In this document: piece by piece, positions 1 to 8,065 of the stretch
Layout of the letters: the number at the start of each line of letters is the position of its first letter
Numbering within the stretch: the stretch's first letter is position 1
Assembly: GCA_902605525.1 (NCBI GenBank)
Contig: CACLCV010000009.1
Span: 1-36,632, forward strand
Reading direction: 5' to 3'
Origin: an uncultured Gammaproteobacteria bacterium
GTDB taxonomy: Bacteria; Pseudomonadota; Gammaproteobacteria; GCA-002705445; GCA-002716945
Length of the DNA stretch: 36,632 nt
Program-made: the position numbers and the translations under genes
The notes under the pieces: model-generated
What the model was told of the DNA's origin: nothing
Databases searched by the model: none
What the model saw: the letters and a program-made list of their open reading frames with translations, nothing else

Positions 1-21
1 ATAATCCCAATATACTGATTT

Positions 22-1389
22 TTACATCAGAAAAGTTGCGATTCCCAAAAGTGAGACGAAGCCAACAACATCTGTGATAGTGGTCAAGATCACACCACCT
101 GCAAGAGCTGGATCGATATCAAGCTTCTCTAGAATAAGAGGTAAGCTCACGCCACTTATCGCGCCTACAATTAAATTGATCATCAATGCTGCAGCAATCA
201 CTCCTCCGAGGAACATGCTATCAAACCATAGATAAACAATTCCTGCTACAACTCCAGACCAAATGATTCCATTTAATAATCCAATAGCAGACTCTTTATA
301 GATGAGAAGTTTTGAGTTTGAAGATCCAATTTGATCAAGTGCTTGCGCTCTGATGACAAGTGCTAGACTTTGACTACCAGCAATACCCCCCATACTTGCA
401 ACAATTGGCATTAAAATAGCTAAAGCTACAACTTTTTCAATAGTTGCCTCAAAAAGTCCTATAGCAGCGGCAGCTAAAAGTGCTGTAAGAAAGTTCGCAC
501 CTAACCATAATGTTCTTCTTTTAGTACTTTGTATAACAGGTGCAAAGATATCATCATCTTTTTTAAGGCCCGCCATATTCAAAACGCTTTCATCAACCTC
601 TTCTCTAATGACATCGACTACATCATCAACCGTGATACGTCCTAAAAGAAAACCTTGGTTGTCCACGACAGCAGCGGACACTAAATCTGCATTTTCAAAT
701 CGTCTTGAGACTTCGTGTTCTCCTAAATCTGGATCAATAGGGTCTTCATCTTTTTTCATAATCTGAAATACATACGTAGAGGGTTCTGACACCAATACAT
801 CTTTTAAAGATACAAATCCGTGATACATATTAATCCTATCAGTTACAAATATTTTATCTGTTTGATCAGGAAGTGTTTTCATTCGTCTTAAATATTTTAA
901 AAGCACATCAACAGTAACATTACTTCTTATAGTAATCGTATCCGTATTCATGAGTCCACCTGCTGTACCATCTTCAAACGACAATACTTTTTCAAGTCTT
1001 TCCTGATTTTGTTTGGTAAGACTCTTAATGGCTTTTCTAGTTAAGCCTTTTGGAAGAGATTGGATAATATCTGCAAGGTCATCAGAATCAAGCTTCTCCG
1101 CAATTTTAGCTAAGCCCTCGGTTCCATCTCGATCGATAAGTTCATCAATTAAATTTTCTCGAACTTCATCATGTAGCTCAGCGAGTGTCTCACCTTTATT
1201 TTCATCAGTAACTAATGTCCATAAAAGATCCCTTCTGTTACGAGGTGTACTTTCTATGACATCAGCTATCTCAGATGGATATAAAGAATTGAGTAGATTT
1301 TTTGCTTTGATAACTGCACCGCTATCAAGAACTTCAGAAAGTTGGTCAAGAGTGACAGTGTTATCTTTATTAATGCTTTCTGCAGGCAT
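22..1389 (-). CDS. mgtE: MgtE-family magnesium transporter
   Basis: This 455-residue protein is an MgtE Mg2+ channel/transporter of the inner membrane. It shows the family order: a helical N-terminal MgtE domain (about residues 20-135), a tandem CBS module (about 140-265, with the typical GTAGGLMNT entry and a second CBS near GRITVDDVVDVIREE), then five hydrophobic segments from about residue 290 to the C-terminus. The membrane part carries the expected glycine-rich MPIVASMGGIAGSQ stretch. Length is normal for the family. In known homologues the CBS and N domains sense cytosolic Mg2+ and gate the pore. The ATG at 1389 has a purine-rich AGAGAGG about nine bases upstream. It lies downstream of the Pho block on the same strand, separated by the largest gap in the window, so it probably has its own promoter. 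No Mg-sensing leader could be recognised. Confidence 0.95.
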   Translation of the reverse strand: MPAESINKDNTVTLDQLSEVLDSGAVIKAKNLLNSLYPSEIADVIESTPRNRRDLLWTLVTDENKGETLAELHDEVRENLIDELIDRDGTEGLAKIAEKLDSDDLADIIQSLPKGLTRKAIKSLTKQNQERLEKVLSFEDGTAGGLMNTDTITIRSNVTVDVLLKYLRRMKTLPDQTDKIFVTDRINMYHGFVSLKDVLVSEPSTYVFQIMKKDEDPIDPDLGEHEVSRRFENADLVSAAVVDNQGFLLGRITVDDVVDVIREEVDESVLNMAGLKKDDDIFAPVIQSTKRRTLWLGANFLTALLAAAAIGLFEATIEKVVALAILMPIVASMGGIAGSQSLALVIRAQALDQIGSSNSKLLIYKESAIGLLNGIIWSGVVAGIVYLWFDSMFLGGVIAAALMINLIVGAISGVSLPLILEKLDIDPALAGGVILTTITDVVGFVSLLGIATFLM

Positions 1390-1508
1390 TGGTCTGACCT
1401 CTCTTGATTTTGTTTATTTTTTACATATTCCTGAGGTAAAGATAACACAAAAGATCCTACTTTGGTAAGTATGGTCTGTATATATATGATTTAGATGAGA
1501 AATCTTAA

Positions 1509-1536
1509 TAAGTAATAACTAACTAATTATTACTTA
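1509..1536. repeat. AT-rich inverted repeat upstream of mgtE
   Basis: Ten-base perfect arms TAAGTAATAA and TTATTACTTA are separated by eight bases. They lie in the 172-bp gap between the exported-protein gene and mgtE. There is no GC core and no T-run on either side, so an intrinsic terminator is unlikely. A protein-binding palindrome or a weak RNA hairpin is possible. I see nothing else distinctive in 1390-1561. Confidence 0.4.
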
Positions 1537-1561
1537 TATAAAAGGTACGTGTTTAATTTTA

Positions 1562-1930
1562 CTAAAATTTCCATTTGGTCTTGATTTCAATCTTATGCGA
1601 ATTTTTGGCATTGTGATTCTCTAGTCCTTCCCACTTTCCTTTCCAAGAAAATGCATCGGTAATTTTTTTACTGAATCCAAACTCATATGATTTTCCTGCA
1701 ACTCCATCTAAGATATCTTTTCCATGGCTAACAGATTCTGCTGCACCAATTTCGCCATATAGCTTTAAGCCACCTTCTGTTTTCCAAGAATGTCCAAATC
1801 TTACATGATTGATAGTACTGCTGTAATCTGTATCTTTCATTTTAAATTCATGCTTAGTCATTAAATATGGTCCTGCAAAGACAGAATTTGAAATTAAGAA
1901 AACTAGCAATAAAGTAAATATATTTTTCAT
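1562..1930 (-). CDS. Small exported protein of unknown function, possibly PhoB-regulated
   Basis: I do not recognise a family for this 122-residue protein. Residues 1-19 form a clear Sec signal peptide (hydrophobic core FTLLLVFLISN, cleavage after SVFA). The mature part of about 103 residues has no cysteine, alternates polar and hydrophobic residues, is rich in Gly, Lys, Trp and Tyr, and ends in KTKWKF. A terminal aromatic residue is common in outer-membrane beta-strand proteins. That suggests a periplasmic or small outer-membrane beta protein, but this is inference only. The start has a strong Shine-Dalgarno GGGAG (1936-1940) five bases upstream. It follows phoB on the same strand after 147 bp that hold a phased array of Pho-box-like half-sites and a -10. 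The context therefore suggests a phosphate-starvation product. Confidence 0.8.
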   Translation of the reverse strand: MKNIFTLLLVFLISNSVFAGPYLMTKHEFKMKDTDYSSTINHVRFGHSWKTEGGLKLYGEIGAAESVSHGKDILDGVAGKSYEFGFSKKITDAFSWKGKWEGLENHNAKNSHKIEIKTKWKF

Positions 1931-1991
1931 GTTGACTCCCTTTTTGTCTAAACAGAGATCTCATAAAGATTCTGTTATTTCAATAGCACTA

Positions 1992-2069
1992 ATAATACAA
2001 GTTCATTATTCTGATTTTAATAAAGATAAATGAAATATTTATAGTAAAAATATTTCAGTTTTATGAATT
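1992..2069 (-). promoter_or_regulatory. Candidate Pho-box array and -10 for the exported protein
   Basis: Reading the minus strand, six heptamers sit exactly 11 bases apart: ATGAATT (2063-2069), ATTTCAG (2052-2058), ATAGTAA (2041-2047), ATGAAAT (2030-2036), AATAAAG (2019-2025) and ATTCTGA (2008-2014), given here as plus-strand complements. Five of the six read as minus-strand half-sites ending in AT, and most four-base linkers are A/T only. Matches to CTGTCAT range from two to five per heptamer, so this is weaker than the pstS array. A -10 TATTAT (1992-1997) follows the last heptamer by ten bases, the usual spacing at PhoB-activated promoters. The AT richness of the region makes chance phasing possible. 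Confidence 0.4.
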
Positions 2070-2077
2070 TTTATTAA

Positions 2078-2767
2078 TCAAGCTTCAATATCTAAAGAAT
2101 ATCCTGAAGATCTTATTGTTCTGATTACTTTGCATTCCTCAGTCGTACTCAAAGCTTGGCGTAATCTCCTTATATGTACATCAATAGTTCTGTCTGAGAC
2201 GTACACATTAGTTCCCCAAACTGAATCAAGGATTTGCTGTCTTGTAAAAACTCTACCTGGTTTTTTCATTAGAAATTCTAATATGCTGTATTCTCTGGGA
2301 CCTAATTTTGCCTCTTTATTACAACAATACACTCTGTGAGTATCTGTATTCATCTTTATATTTTCAAATTCTAGAATACTTTCTTTATTTTTATTTTTAC
2401 TTCTTCTTAATAAAGCATTTATTCTTGCAATCAACTCTTTTGGACTAAATGGTTTTAATAAATAATCATCACATCCAATATTTAGACCTGACACTAAATC
2501 ACTCTCTTCTCCCTTTGCGGTAAGCATTATAATGGGAGTTTCTGATAAACTTTCATGACTTCTAATAAATTTACAAATCTCTGTACCTGGTTGATCAGGA
2601 AGCATCCAATCTAATAATATTAAATCTGGTTTAACTTTTTGTATATCAATCATCCCCTGATAAGCTGTGCCCGCATGATAGAAATCATACCCAGAAGATT
2701 TAATATTATATTCAAGAAGAGATACTAAAGATTCTTCATCTTCTACAGAGAAGATTTTTACTGTCAT
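2078..2767 (-). CDS. phoB: Phosphate regulon response regulator PhoB
   Basis: This is a 229-residue OmpR/PhoB-class response regulator. The receiver domain (about 1-120) has the acidic pair E9-D10, phospho-acceptor Asp53 in LILLDWMLP, the conserved Thr in MLTAKG and the following Lys. A winged-helix effector (about 130-226) contains the family signatures LGPREYSILEFL, VFTRQQILDSVWG and DRTIDVHIRRLRQAL. Phosphorylated by PhoR under phosphate limitation, it binds Pho boxes and recruits RNA polymerase. Its ATG overlaps the phoU stop by four bases (ATGA), so translation is coupled to phoU. It is the last gene of the pst operon, so expression from the Pho-box promoter before pstS would create positive autoregulation. 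phoR lies more than 5 kb away at the other end of the block. Confidence 0.96.
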   Translation of the reverse strand: MTVKIFSVEDEESLVSLLEYNIKSSGYDFYHAGTAYQGMIDIQKVKPDLILLDWMLPDQPGTEICKFIRSHESLSETPIIMLTAKGEESDLVSGLNIGCDDYLLKPFSPKELIARINALLRRSKNKNKESILEFENIKMNTDTHRVYCCNKEAKLGPREYSILEFLMKKPGRVFTRQQILDSVWGTNVYVSDRTIDVHIRRLRQALSTTEECKVIRTIRSSGYSLDIEA

Positions 2768-3489
2768 TTATTGATGCCTTCAAGACTTTTTTCTATAGAT
2801 TGACTTGGTTTTTTAGTTGTAGAAATATCTTCACCTGTAACTATGAAATGAATCTCCTCAGCGATATTACATATATGATCACCAGCTCTTTCAAGGGTCT
2901 TAATCGCAAAAAGTAATTTGGTATATGTAAGTAGTTTTAATTTTGGAACTTTATCTTTTATTTGATCAACGATTACATCGTAAACTAGGTTGTATTTTTC
3001 ATCAATCATCAAATCATTTTTCCTTACAATTTCCGCCTTTTTTATATCTTTAGATAAATAGGCATCAATAACATCTTTCATTTGAGTTTGCACAAGTGTA
3101 AGTAGTCTAAGAATATCATTTTTAATATTTGTATCTGGAATAGTCTCTAATGCAGCTACTCGCATAGCAATGCTCTTTGCATAATCTCCTAGTCTCTCTA
3201 AATCAGTTGAAATTCTAAGCGCGGTCAGTGAAGCCCTAAGGTCGATTGCAATCGGTGCACGTAAAGTTATTATCGTAATAACAGCGTCCCGGATTTCAGC
3301 ATCATATTGGTCTAGTCTTGGTTCATTATCAAGAATATCTTCTATTGTAGCGGGTGAAGCTGTATCAATTACATGATACAAAAGCTTAAACTGTTCCTCT
3401 ACAAGCGTTGCCATTTGGGTAGTAAGTTGCTTGATATTTTCAATATCATCATCAAAGGATTTAACTATATGGTCTTTATATTCACTCAT
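2764..3489 (-). CDS. phoU: Phosphate signalling protein PhoU
   Basis: This 241-residue protein has the two tandem PhoU helical-bundle repeats. Each repeat carries its metal-binding signature: ERLGDYAKSIA near residue 97 and ERAGDHICNIAEEI near residue 200. PhoU is a cytosolic peripheral protein that couples PstSCAB to PhoR, keeping PhoR in phosphatase mode when phosphate is plentiful, and it restrains Pst transport. Length and architecture are normal. It sits between pstB (37-bp gap) and phoB (four-base overlap). A TATAAT in the pstB-phoU gap, about 11 bases before the start codon, could give phoU-phoB a basal promoter independent of the Pho boxes. Confidence 0.95.
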   Translation of the reverse strand: MSEYKDHIVKSFDDDIENIKQLTTQMATLVEEQFKLLYHVIDTASPATIEDILDNEPRLDQYDAEIRDAVITIITLRAPIAIDLRASLTALRISTDLERLGDYAKSIAMRVAALETIPDTNIKNDILRLLTLVQTQMKDVIDAYLSKDIKKAEIVRKNDLMIDEKYNLVYDVIVDQIKDKVPKLKLLTYTKLLFAIKTLERAGDHICNIAEEIHFIVTGEDISTTKKPSQSIEKSLEGINK

Positions 3490-3500
3490 AATATATTCAA

Positions 3501-3506
3501 ATTATA
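3501..3506 (-). promoter_or_regulatory. Possible internal -10 for phoU-phoB
   Basis: A consensus TATAAT on the minus strand lies 11 bases before the phoU ATG at 3489, within the 37-bp gap after pstB. No good -35 is seen at 16-18 bases. If used, it would give a nearly leaderless phoU-phoB mRNA. There is no Shine-Dalgarno before phoU. Confidence 0.3.
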
Positions 3507-3526
3507 CAATAATTTTTCAAAGAAAT

Positions 3527-4291
3527 TCACCCTATCCTCCCTGTGATATAGTCTTGTGTTTTCTGATGTTGTGGATTGGAGAAGATATTTTTAGTAAAAC
3601 CTGATTCAATAAGCTCGCCCATATGCATATAAGCTGTTCGATCAGATACTCTAGCAGCCTGCTGCATGGAATGTGTAACTATTACAATGGTATATTTCCT
3701 CTTTAGCTCTTCAATAAGTTCCTCAATTTTTGCTGTAGCGATTGGGTCTAGGGCAGAACAAGGTTCATCCATTAAGATTATTTCTGGGTTCACAGCTAAT
3801 GCCCTTGCAATACATAATCTTTGTTGTTGCCCTCCAGATAAGCCAGTTCCAGCTTCAAATAATCTATTCTTAACTTCATCATATAAACCTGCTCTAGTTA
3901 ATGATTTAATAACCATTGAATCTAGTTCATCTTTGGATTGCGCCATGCCATGAAGTCTTGGTCCATAAGCTACATTGTCATAAATTGATTTTGGAAATGG
4001 ATTTGGTTTTTGAAATACCATTCCAACTTTTGATCTTAATAAAACAGGATCTTGATCAGGTGTATTAATATTTGCACCATCAATCATAACTTGTCCATCC
4101 ATAGTACATATATCAATTAAATCATTCATACGATTGAGGCATTTCAATAAAGTAGATTTCCCACAACCAGAAGGTCCAATTAATGACGTAACTTCTCTTT
4201 CCATAATATTTAAATTAATATCAAATAATGCCTGCTTCTCAGCATAAAATACATTTAAGTTCTTTATAGATATCTTTAGTTTTTCACTCAT
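3527..4291 (-). CDS. pstB: Phosphate ABC transporter ATPase PstB
   Basis: This 254-residue ATP-binding subunit energises high-affinity phosphate import. All ABC motifs are visible: Walker [10 protein letters not shown] (39-47), Q-loop at Gln94 in [10 protein letters not shown] (typical of PstB), signature LSGGQQQR (151-158), Walker B IILMDEP (171-177) and the switch His in [14 protein letters not shown]. It works as a dimer at the cytoplasmic face of PstA-PstC. It starts four bases after the pstA stop and is followed by phoU, the standard pst order. Nothing unusual was seen. Confidence 0.97.
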   Translation of the reverse strand: MSEKLKISIKNLNVFYAEKQALFDINLNIMEREVTSLIGPSGCGKSTLLKCLNRMNDLIDICTMDGQVMIDGANINTPDQDPVLLRSKVGMVFQKPNPFPKSIYDNVAYGPRLHGMAQSKDELDSMVIKSLTRAGLYDEVKNRLFEAGTGLSGGQQQRLCIARALAVNPEIILMDEPCSALDPIATAKIEELIEELKRKYTIVIVTHSMQQAARVSDRTAYMHMGELIESGFTKNIFSNPQHQKTQDYITGRIG

Positions 4292-4295
4292 GTAG

Positions 4296-5513
4296 TTACC
4301 ACTTTCTCTCTAATTTATTTCTAATATATATTGCAGCTAAATTTAACAGTACTAGAAAAAGAAGCAAGACCATTATTGCGGCTGATGTTCTCTCTACAAA
4401 TGCACGCTCGGGACTATCTGCCCATAAAAAAATTTGAACGGGCAGTGCAGTTGATGGATCAAGTGGTGTCCCAGGTACATCAACGACGAATGCAACCATA
4501 CCTATCATTAAGAGTGGTGCAGTTTCGCCTAAAGCTCTCGCAATACCTATGATGGTTCCAGTCATAATTCCTGGCATGGCTAATGGGAGTGTGAAATTCA
4601 TAAGCGTTTGTATTTTACTTGCGCCTAATCCAATTGATGCCTCTTCTATGGAAGGTGGAACTGATTTAATCGCTGACCTTGAAGCTATGACAATAGTTGG
4701 AAGCGTCATTACTGCTAGCGTTAAACCTCCTACAAGCGGAGCTGATCGTGGAAGTGAGAAAAAGTTTAAGAAAATAGCTAAACCAAGAAGCCCAAAAACT
4801 ATAGATGGGACAGCTGCTAAATTATTGATGTTAGTCTCAATAATATCTGAAAATTTATTTCTAGATGCTAATTTTTCCATATACAAAGCTGACAAAACAC
4901 CTAAAGGGAAGGAAACTATAAAAGCTATGAGAATAGCGTACAAAGAACCGACAATTGCACCACGAATTCCTGCCATTTCAGGCTCTCTACTGTCTGCTGA
5001 GGATAGTAAATATTTATTTGCTTGTAATTGTATAAGATTTTGTTCTCTTAAAGCATCGACGAACGTCATTCTTTTAGAATTAATTCTTCCAGCCTCATTG
5101 CCTCGTCTTTCGACAGTACCTTTGATGTACATATCGAGATCACCGTGAGCTAAAAACCAATAATATCCATCCAGACCATTAGAATCTGATTGTTCAAGTA
5201 AATCTTCAAACTCATATATAGCGCCTTTACTAAAAAGAGATAACAATGCTCTTTTATCACTTCTTGTCTCAACTTCAGGAAACATTTTTAAAACTTGTCT
5301 TTTAAACTCTTTTCTTGAATTTATTTCATCAATATTCATAGCTGATGGTATTTCAATTTTTACACCAATATAACTTGCTTTAAACGCACTAGCTCCACTT
5401 GAGAAAATATTAAACAACAAAACAAATAAAAAAGTAATTGCAATTATGACTGCAGAAATCCCATATAATTTAAATCTTTTTTCTGCTTTATTTCTTTTAT
5501 TCAAATTATTCAT
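4296..5513 (-). CDS. pstA: Phosphate ABC transporter permease PstA
   Basis: This 405-residue permease carries the binding-protein-dependent transport signature (the [12 protein letters not shown] region near residue 330) and about five C-terminal membrane helices. It is longer than E. coli PstA (about 300 residues). A single N-terminal helix (about 18-38) is followed by a roughly 140-residue soluble, probably periplasmic, segment before the transporter domain begins near residue 180. This matches the PstA subtype with the DUF3333 N-terminal domain known from alphaproteobacteria and marine gammaproteobacteria. It overlaps the pstC stop by eight bases, indicating coupled translation and equal stoichiometry, and is followed by pstB. 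Confidence 0.94.
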   Translation of the reverse strand: MNNLNKRNKAEKRFKLYGISAVIIAITFLFVLLFNIFSSGASAFKASYIGVKIEIPSAMNIDEINSRKEFKRQVLKMFPEVETRSDKRALLSLFSKGAIYEFEDLLEQSDSNGLDGYYWFLAHGDLDMYIKGTVERRGNEAGRINSKRMTFVDALREQNLIQLQANKYLLSSADSREPEMAGIRGAIVGSLYAILIAFIVSFPLGVLSALYMEKLASRNKFSDIIETNINNLAAVPSIVFGLLGLAIFLNFFSLPRSAPLVGGLTLAVMTLPTIVIASRSAIKSVPPSIEEASIGLGASKIQTLMNFTLPLAMPGIMTGTIIGIARALGETAPLLMIGMVAFVVDVPGTPLDPSTALPVQIFLWADSPERAFVERTSAAIMVLLLFLVLLNLAAIYIRNKLERKW

Positions 5514-6873
5514 ATTGTTCTCTATATTTTTTTACCATATTCAATGCAATGATATTTAGAATTAATGTTAGGAAAAATAAGACAAAAGCTAATGCAAAGG
5601 CAGATAGTGTTTTTGCGCTATCAAATTCTTGATCGCCTGTAAGTAAACCAACTATTTGGACCGTAACTGTTGTTACGCTTTCAAATGGATTTAATGTAAG
5701 GTTAGCAGCAAAACCTGCTGCCATTACAACAATCATTGTCTCACCTATGGCTCTAGAAAATGCTAAAAGAAAGCTTGCAACAATGCCATGGAAAGACGCT
5801 GGTATTATAACTTGCTTTGTCGTCTCAGATACAGTGGCACCCATTGCAAGCGAGCCTTCTTTCAATGAACTAGGGACAGCGTTCATAGCATCATCAGTTA
5901 ACGATGTAATGAATGGTATAATCATGATACCCATTACTGATCCAGCAATAATTGCGCTTTCACCGCTTAGTGTGCCCGGACTTATTTTATCACCTAGATC
6001 TCTAAAAAAAGGTGCAACGGTTATTACTGCAAAGAATCCATATACGACTGTTGGTATTCCTGCAAGGATTTCAATAATAGGTTTTGCGTATGTTCTTACA
6101 GTCTCTGAGGCATATTGTGATAAATAAATTGCAGAGTACATTCCAATTGGTACAGCAACTAACATGGCAATTATAGATATTAAAATTGTCCCTAAAAATA
6201 CAGGTATTGCTCCAAAACTTCCTGATGATCCAACTTGATCTGCCCGAATAGCTGTTTGAGGACTCCAGTGAAGGCCAAATAAGAAATCAAAAACATTCAC
6301 TGTTGCAAAAAATCTCAAAGTCTCAAAAAGTAATGATAAAACAATACCTATAGTAACGAAGATAGCAATCACTGATGAGAATTTCATAAGCGTTGTAAAC
6401 ATTGATTCTACATAATCCCTAGCCTTAAAATCTACAGTGACTACTTTAATAGATGCTCTTAATAAAATAATTGATAATCCTGTCACAACAATGACTTTTA
6501 AAATAGTGCTTGTGTAGGTTAATGATGAATATTTCTCTACTGCAGGCATGAATCCATCATGTTCAATAATTTTTGAACTCACTCCATTTGAATAATTAAT
6601 AACAGAATCAATATAGAATTTTATAAGTCCTGGATCAGATACATCAACAAAAAAATCTCTGATACTTAGGTTTGTCATTATATTTTGTATACTTGACCAA
6701 AATATTAACAATATGATTGCTGGAAGAAAGGTGAGGATTGATGAGTAAAGCCCATGATAATATGGCTGTGAATGGAGTGTATTAAATTTTCCTAGTGAAG
6801 CCGCTCTCCCTTTGTTAACCATAAAGCTATATGAGGCTAAAATGAAAAGTGCAATATATAAGAGCTCGGTCAT
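5506..6873 (-). CDS. pstC: Phosphate ABC transporter permease PstC
   Basis: This 455-residue permease forms the phosphate channel with PstA. The C-terminal half (from about residue 215) has the ABC permease fold, with the motif GETMIVVMAAG in the loop that docks PstB. The N-terminal about 200 residues carry extra membrane helices (near 1-17, 43-65, 120-140 and 165-190) and the sequence LHSQPYYHGLY. This is the DUF3708-type extension that usually accompanies DUF3333-type PstA. It begins after a 63-bp gap from pstS with no clear Shine-Dalgarno; that gap holds an 11-bp tandem repeat. It overlaps pstA by eight bases. Confidence 0.94.
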   Translation of the reverse strand: MTELLYIALFILASYSFMVNKGRAASLGKFNTLHSQPYYHGLYSSILTFLPAIILLIFWSSIQNIMTNLSIRDFFVDVSDPGLIKFYIDSVINYSNGVSSKIIEHDGFMPAVEKYSSLTYTSTILKVIVVTGLSIILLRASIKVVTVDFKARDYVESMFTTLMKFSSVIAIFVTIGIVLSLLFETLRFFATVNVFDFLFGLHWSPQTAIRADQVGSSGSFGAIPVFLGTILISIIAMLVAVPIGMYSAIYLSQYASETVRTYAKPIIEILAGIPTVVYGFFAVITVAPFFRDLGDKISPGTLSGESAIIAGSVMGIMIIPFITSLTDDAMNAVPSSLKEGSLAMGATVSETTKQVIIPASFHGIVASFLLAFSRAIGETMIVVMAAGFAANLTLNPFESVTTVTVQIVGLLTGDQEFDSAKTLSAFALAFVLFFLTLILNIIALNMVKKYREQYE

Positions 6874-6895
6874 TAGCTACAATATATGATTGCAA

Positions 6896-6917
6896 TGTTA
6901 CATTTTTGTTACATTTC
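6896..6917. repeat. 11-bp tandem repeat between pstS and pstC
   Basis: TGTTACATTTT is followed immediately by TGTTACATTTC on the plus strand: two 11-base units with one mismatch. The 7+4 layout (GTTACAT plus four T/C bases) equals Pho-box spacing, but the orientation is opposite to the pst operon. It may be a regulator site, an RNA element in the pstS-pstC spacer, or chance. Confidence 0.45.
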
Positions 6918-6936
6918 TTTTAATTTTAGAGTTTTA

Positions 6937-7971
6937 TTAGTAACTCATATTTATTAGAGATTTTGCATCATTTTGATATTTCATTAATTCATCTTCTGGA
7001 AGAGGTATCAATCCTTTATCAATTAAATATCCATCCTCTCCTATGGTATCTTCACTAACAAAATGTAGTAAAAATTCTTGGATGCCTGGTATAACTCCTA
7101 TGTGATCTTTTTTGACATAGAAGAAAAGAGATCTAGAGATTTTATATTCACCATCAGCAATAGCGTCAAATGTAGGATTGACTCCATTGATTTTCGCACC
7201 TTTTACTTGATCGTTATTTTGATCTAGAAAGCTAAATCCAAAAATACCAAATGAGTCAGGATTAGAATTAAGCTTTTGTATGATTAAATTGTCATTTTCG
7301 CCAGCTTCAATATACGGTCCATCTTCTCTTATGGTTCTACATATTTTCTTCCATTCATTTTTATTTGTTTTTTTAAGATCCTTTATCCACTTAATTTGAT
7401 TACATCCAGATGTCATTGCAATTTCAACGAATGCATCTCTAGTTCCTGATGTAGGAGGTGGGCCGTATACAACAATTGGTAAGTTTGGTAATTCAGAGTT
7501 TACATCACTCCAGAGTTTGGATGTGTTTTTACATGTAACTTCATCTTGAAGTCCACATGGCACTTCATCTGCTAATGCCAAAAAAATATCATTAGTTGTG
7601 AGTTCTAAATTTAGCCCCTTTTTTGAATTAGCAAACACAATACCATCAAAACCTATTTTTATCTCGATGATATTTTTGACACCATTTGATTCACATAACG
7701 AGATTTCTTTTTGTTTAATTCTTCTAGATGCATTTGTGATATCAGGACTATTGGGGCCCATACCTGAACAAAATAGTTTCAAACCGCCGCCAGAGCCTGT
7801 TGATTCTACAATCGGAGATTTAAATGAATCATTTCTTCTTCCAAATTCTTCAGCAACAGTTGTTGAAAACGGATAAACTGTTGATGACCCAACAATTGAA
7901 ATACTCTCTCTTGCGCTCAGGTCTGTTGATAGAGATACTAAGAAAAATAATAAATAAGTTAAAAATTTCAT
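6937..7971 (-). CDS. pstS: Periplasmic phosphate-binding protein PstS
   Basis: This 344-residue phosphate-binding protein has an N-terminal signal peptide (about 1-20, ending near STDLSA). Phosphate-binding segments typical of PstS follow: GSSTVYPF near residue 28, STGSGGGLKLFCSG near residue 57 and PPPTSGTRDAF near residue 172. It captures phosphate in the periplasm for PstCA. Cysteines occur in about three pairs, compatible with disulfides. It is the first gene after the four-unit Pho-box array, with a -10 and a GGAG Shine-Dalgarno eight bases before the ATG, so it should be the most strongly induced gene of the block. It is more like the marine/alphaproteobacterial PstS type than the E. 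coli protein. Confidence 0.95.
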   Translation of the reverse strand: MKFLTYLLFFLVSLSTDLSARESISIVGSSTVYPFSTTVAEEFGRRNDSFKSPIVESTGSGGGLKLFCSGMGPNSPDITNASRRIKQKEISLCESNGVKNIIEIKIGFDGIVFANSKKGLNLELTTNDIFLALADEVPCGLQDEVTCKNTSKLWSDVNSELPNLPIVVYGPPPTSGTRDAFVEIAMTSGCNQIKWIKDLKKTNKNEWKKICRTIREDGPYIEAGENDNLIIQKLNSNPDSFGIFGFSFLDQNNDQVKGAKINGVNPTFDAIADGEYKISRSLFFYVKKDHIGVIPGIQEFLLHFVSEDTIGEDGYLIDKGLIPLPEDELMKYQNDAKSLINMSY

Positions 7972-7979
7972 TATAAATT

Positions 7980-8007
7980 CTCCAAATAAATTTTTATTGC
8001 AATTCTA
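7980..8007 (-). promoter_or_regulatory. pstS -10 and Shine-Dalgarno
   Basis: On the minus strand a -10 TAGAAT (8002-8007) lies downstream of the Pho-box array, and GGAG (7980-7983) lies eight bases before the pstS ATG. No independent -35 is evident, as expected where PhoB replaces -35 recognition. Confidence 0.6.
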
Positions 8008-8022
8008 TTTAAACGAAATTAA

Positions 8023-8062
8023 ATGAAGGCAGAATTAAAGAATTATTAAAGATTTATGAACA
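8023..8062 (-). promoter_or_regulatory. Pho-box array (PhoB operator) upstream of pstS
   Basis: Four heptamers on the minus strand occur at exact 11-base intervals: TGTTCAT (8056-8062), CTTTAAT (8045-8051), CTTTAAT (8034-8040) and CCTTCAT (8023-8029), separated by mostly A/T four-base linkers. Each matches the PhoB half-site CTGTCAT at four or five of seven positions, so together they form two consecutive Pho boxes. The array begins immediately after the phoR stop codon. It is therefore positioned to drive pstSCAB-phoU-phoB but not phoR. Confidence 0.75.
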
Positions 8063-8065
8063 AAA

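Noticed and set aside
1266-1448. Minus-strand 60-codon frame spanning the mgtE start
   Set aside because: It overlaps mgtE in another frame, its translation is low complexity, and it has no conserved feature.
1013-1468. Plus-strand open frame of 151 codons
   Set aside because: It is antisense to the mgtE N-terminal region, has a Ser-rich unstructured translation and no ribosome site; a shadow of mgtE.
5073-5089. ICE-like sequence TTTAGAATTAATTCTTC
   Set aside because: The centre is four bases, one arm is imperfect and it lies inside pstA coding sequence, so it is not a credible Irr operator.
4549-5148. Plus-strand open frame of 199 codons
   Set aside because: Entirely antisense to pstA; its length comes from codon bias in the opposite strand.
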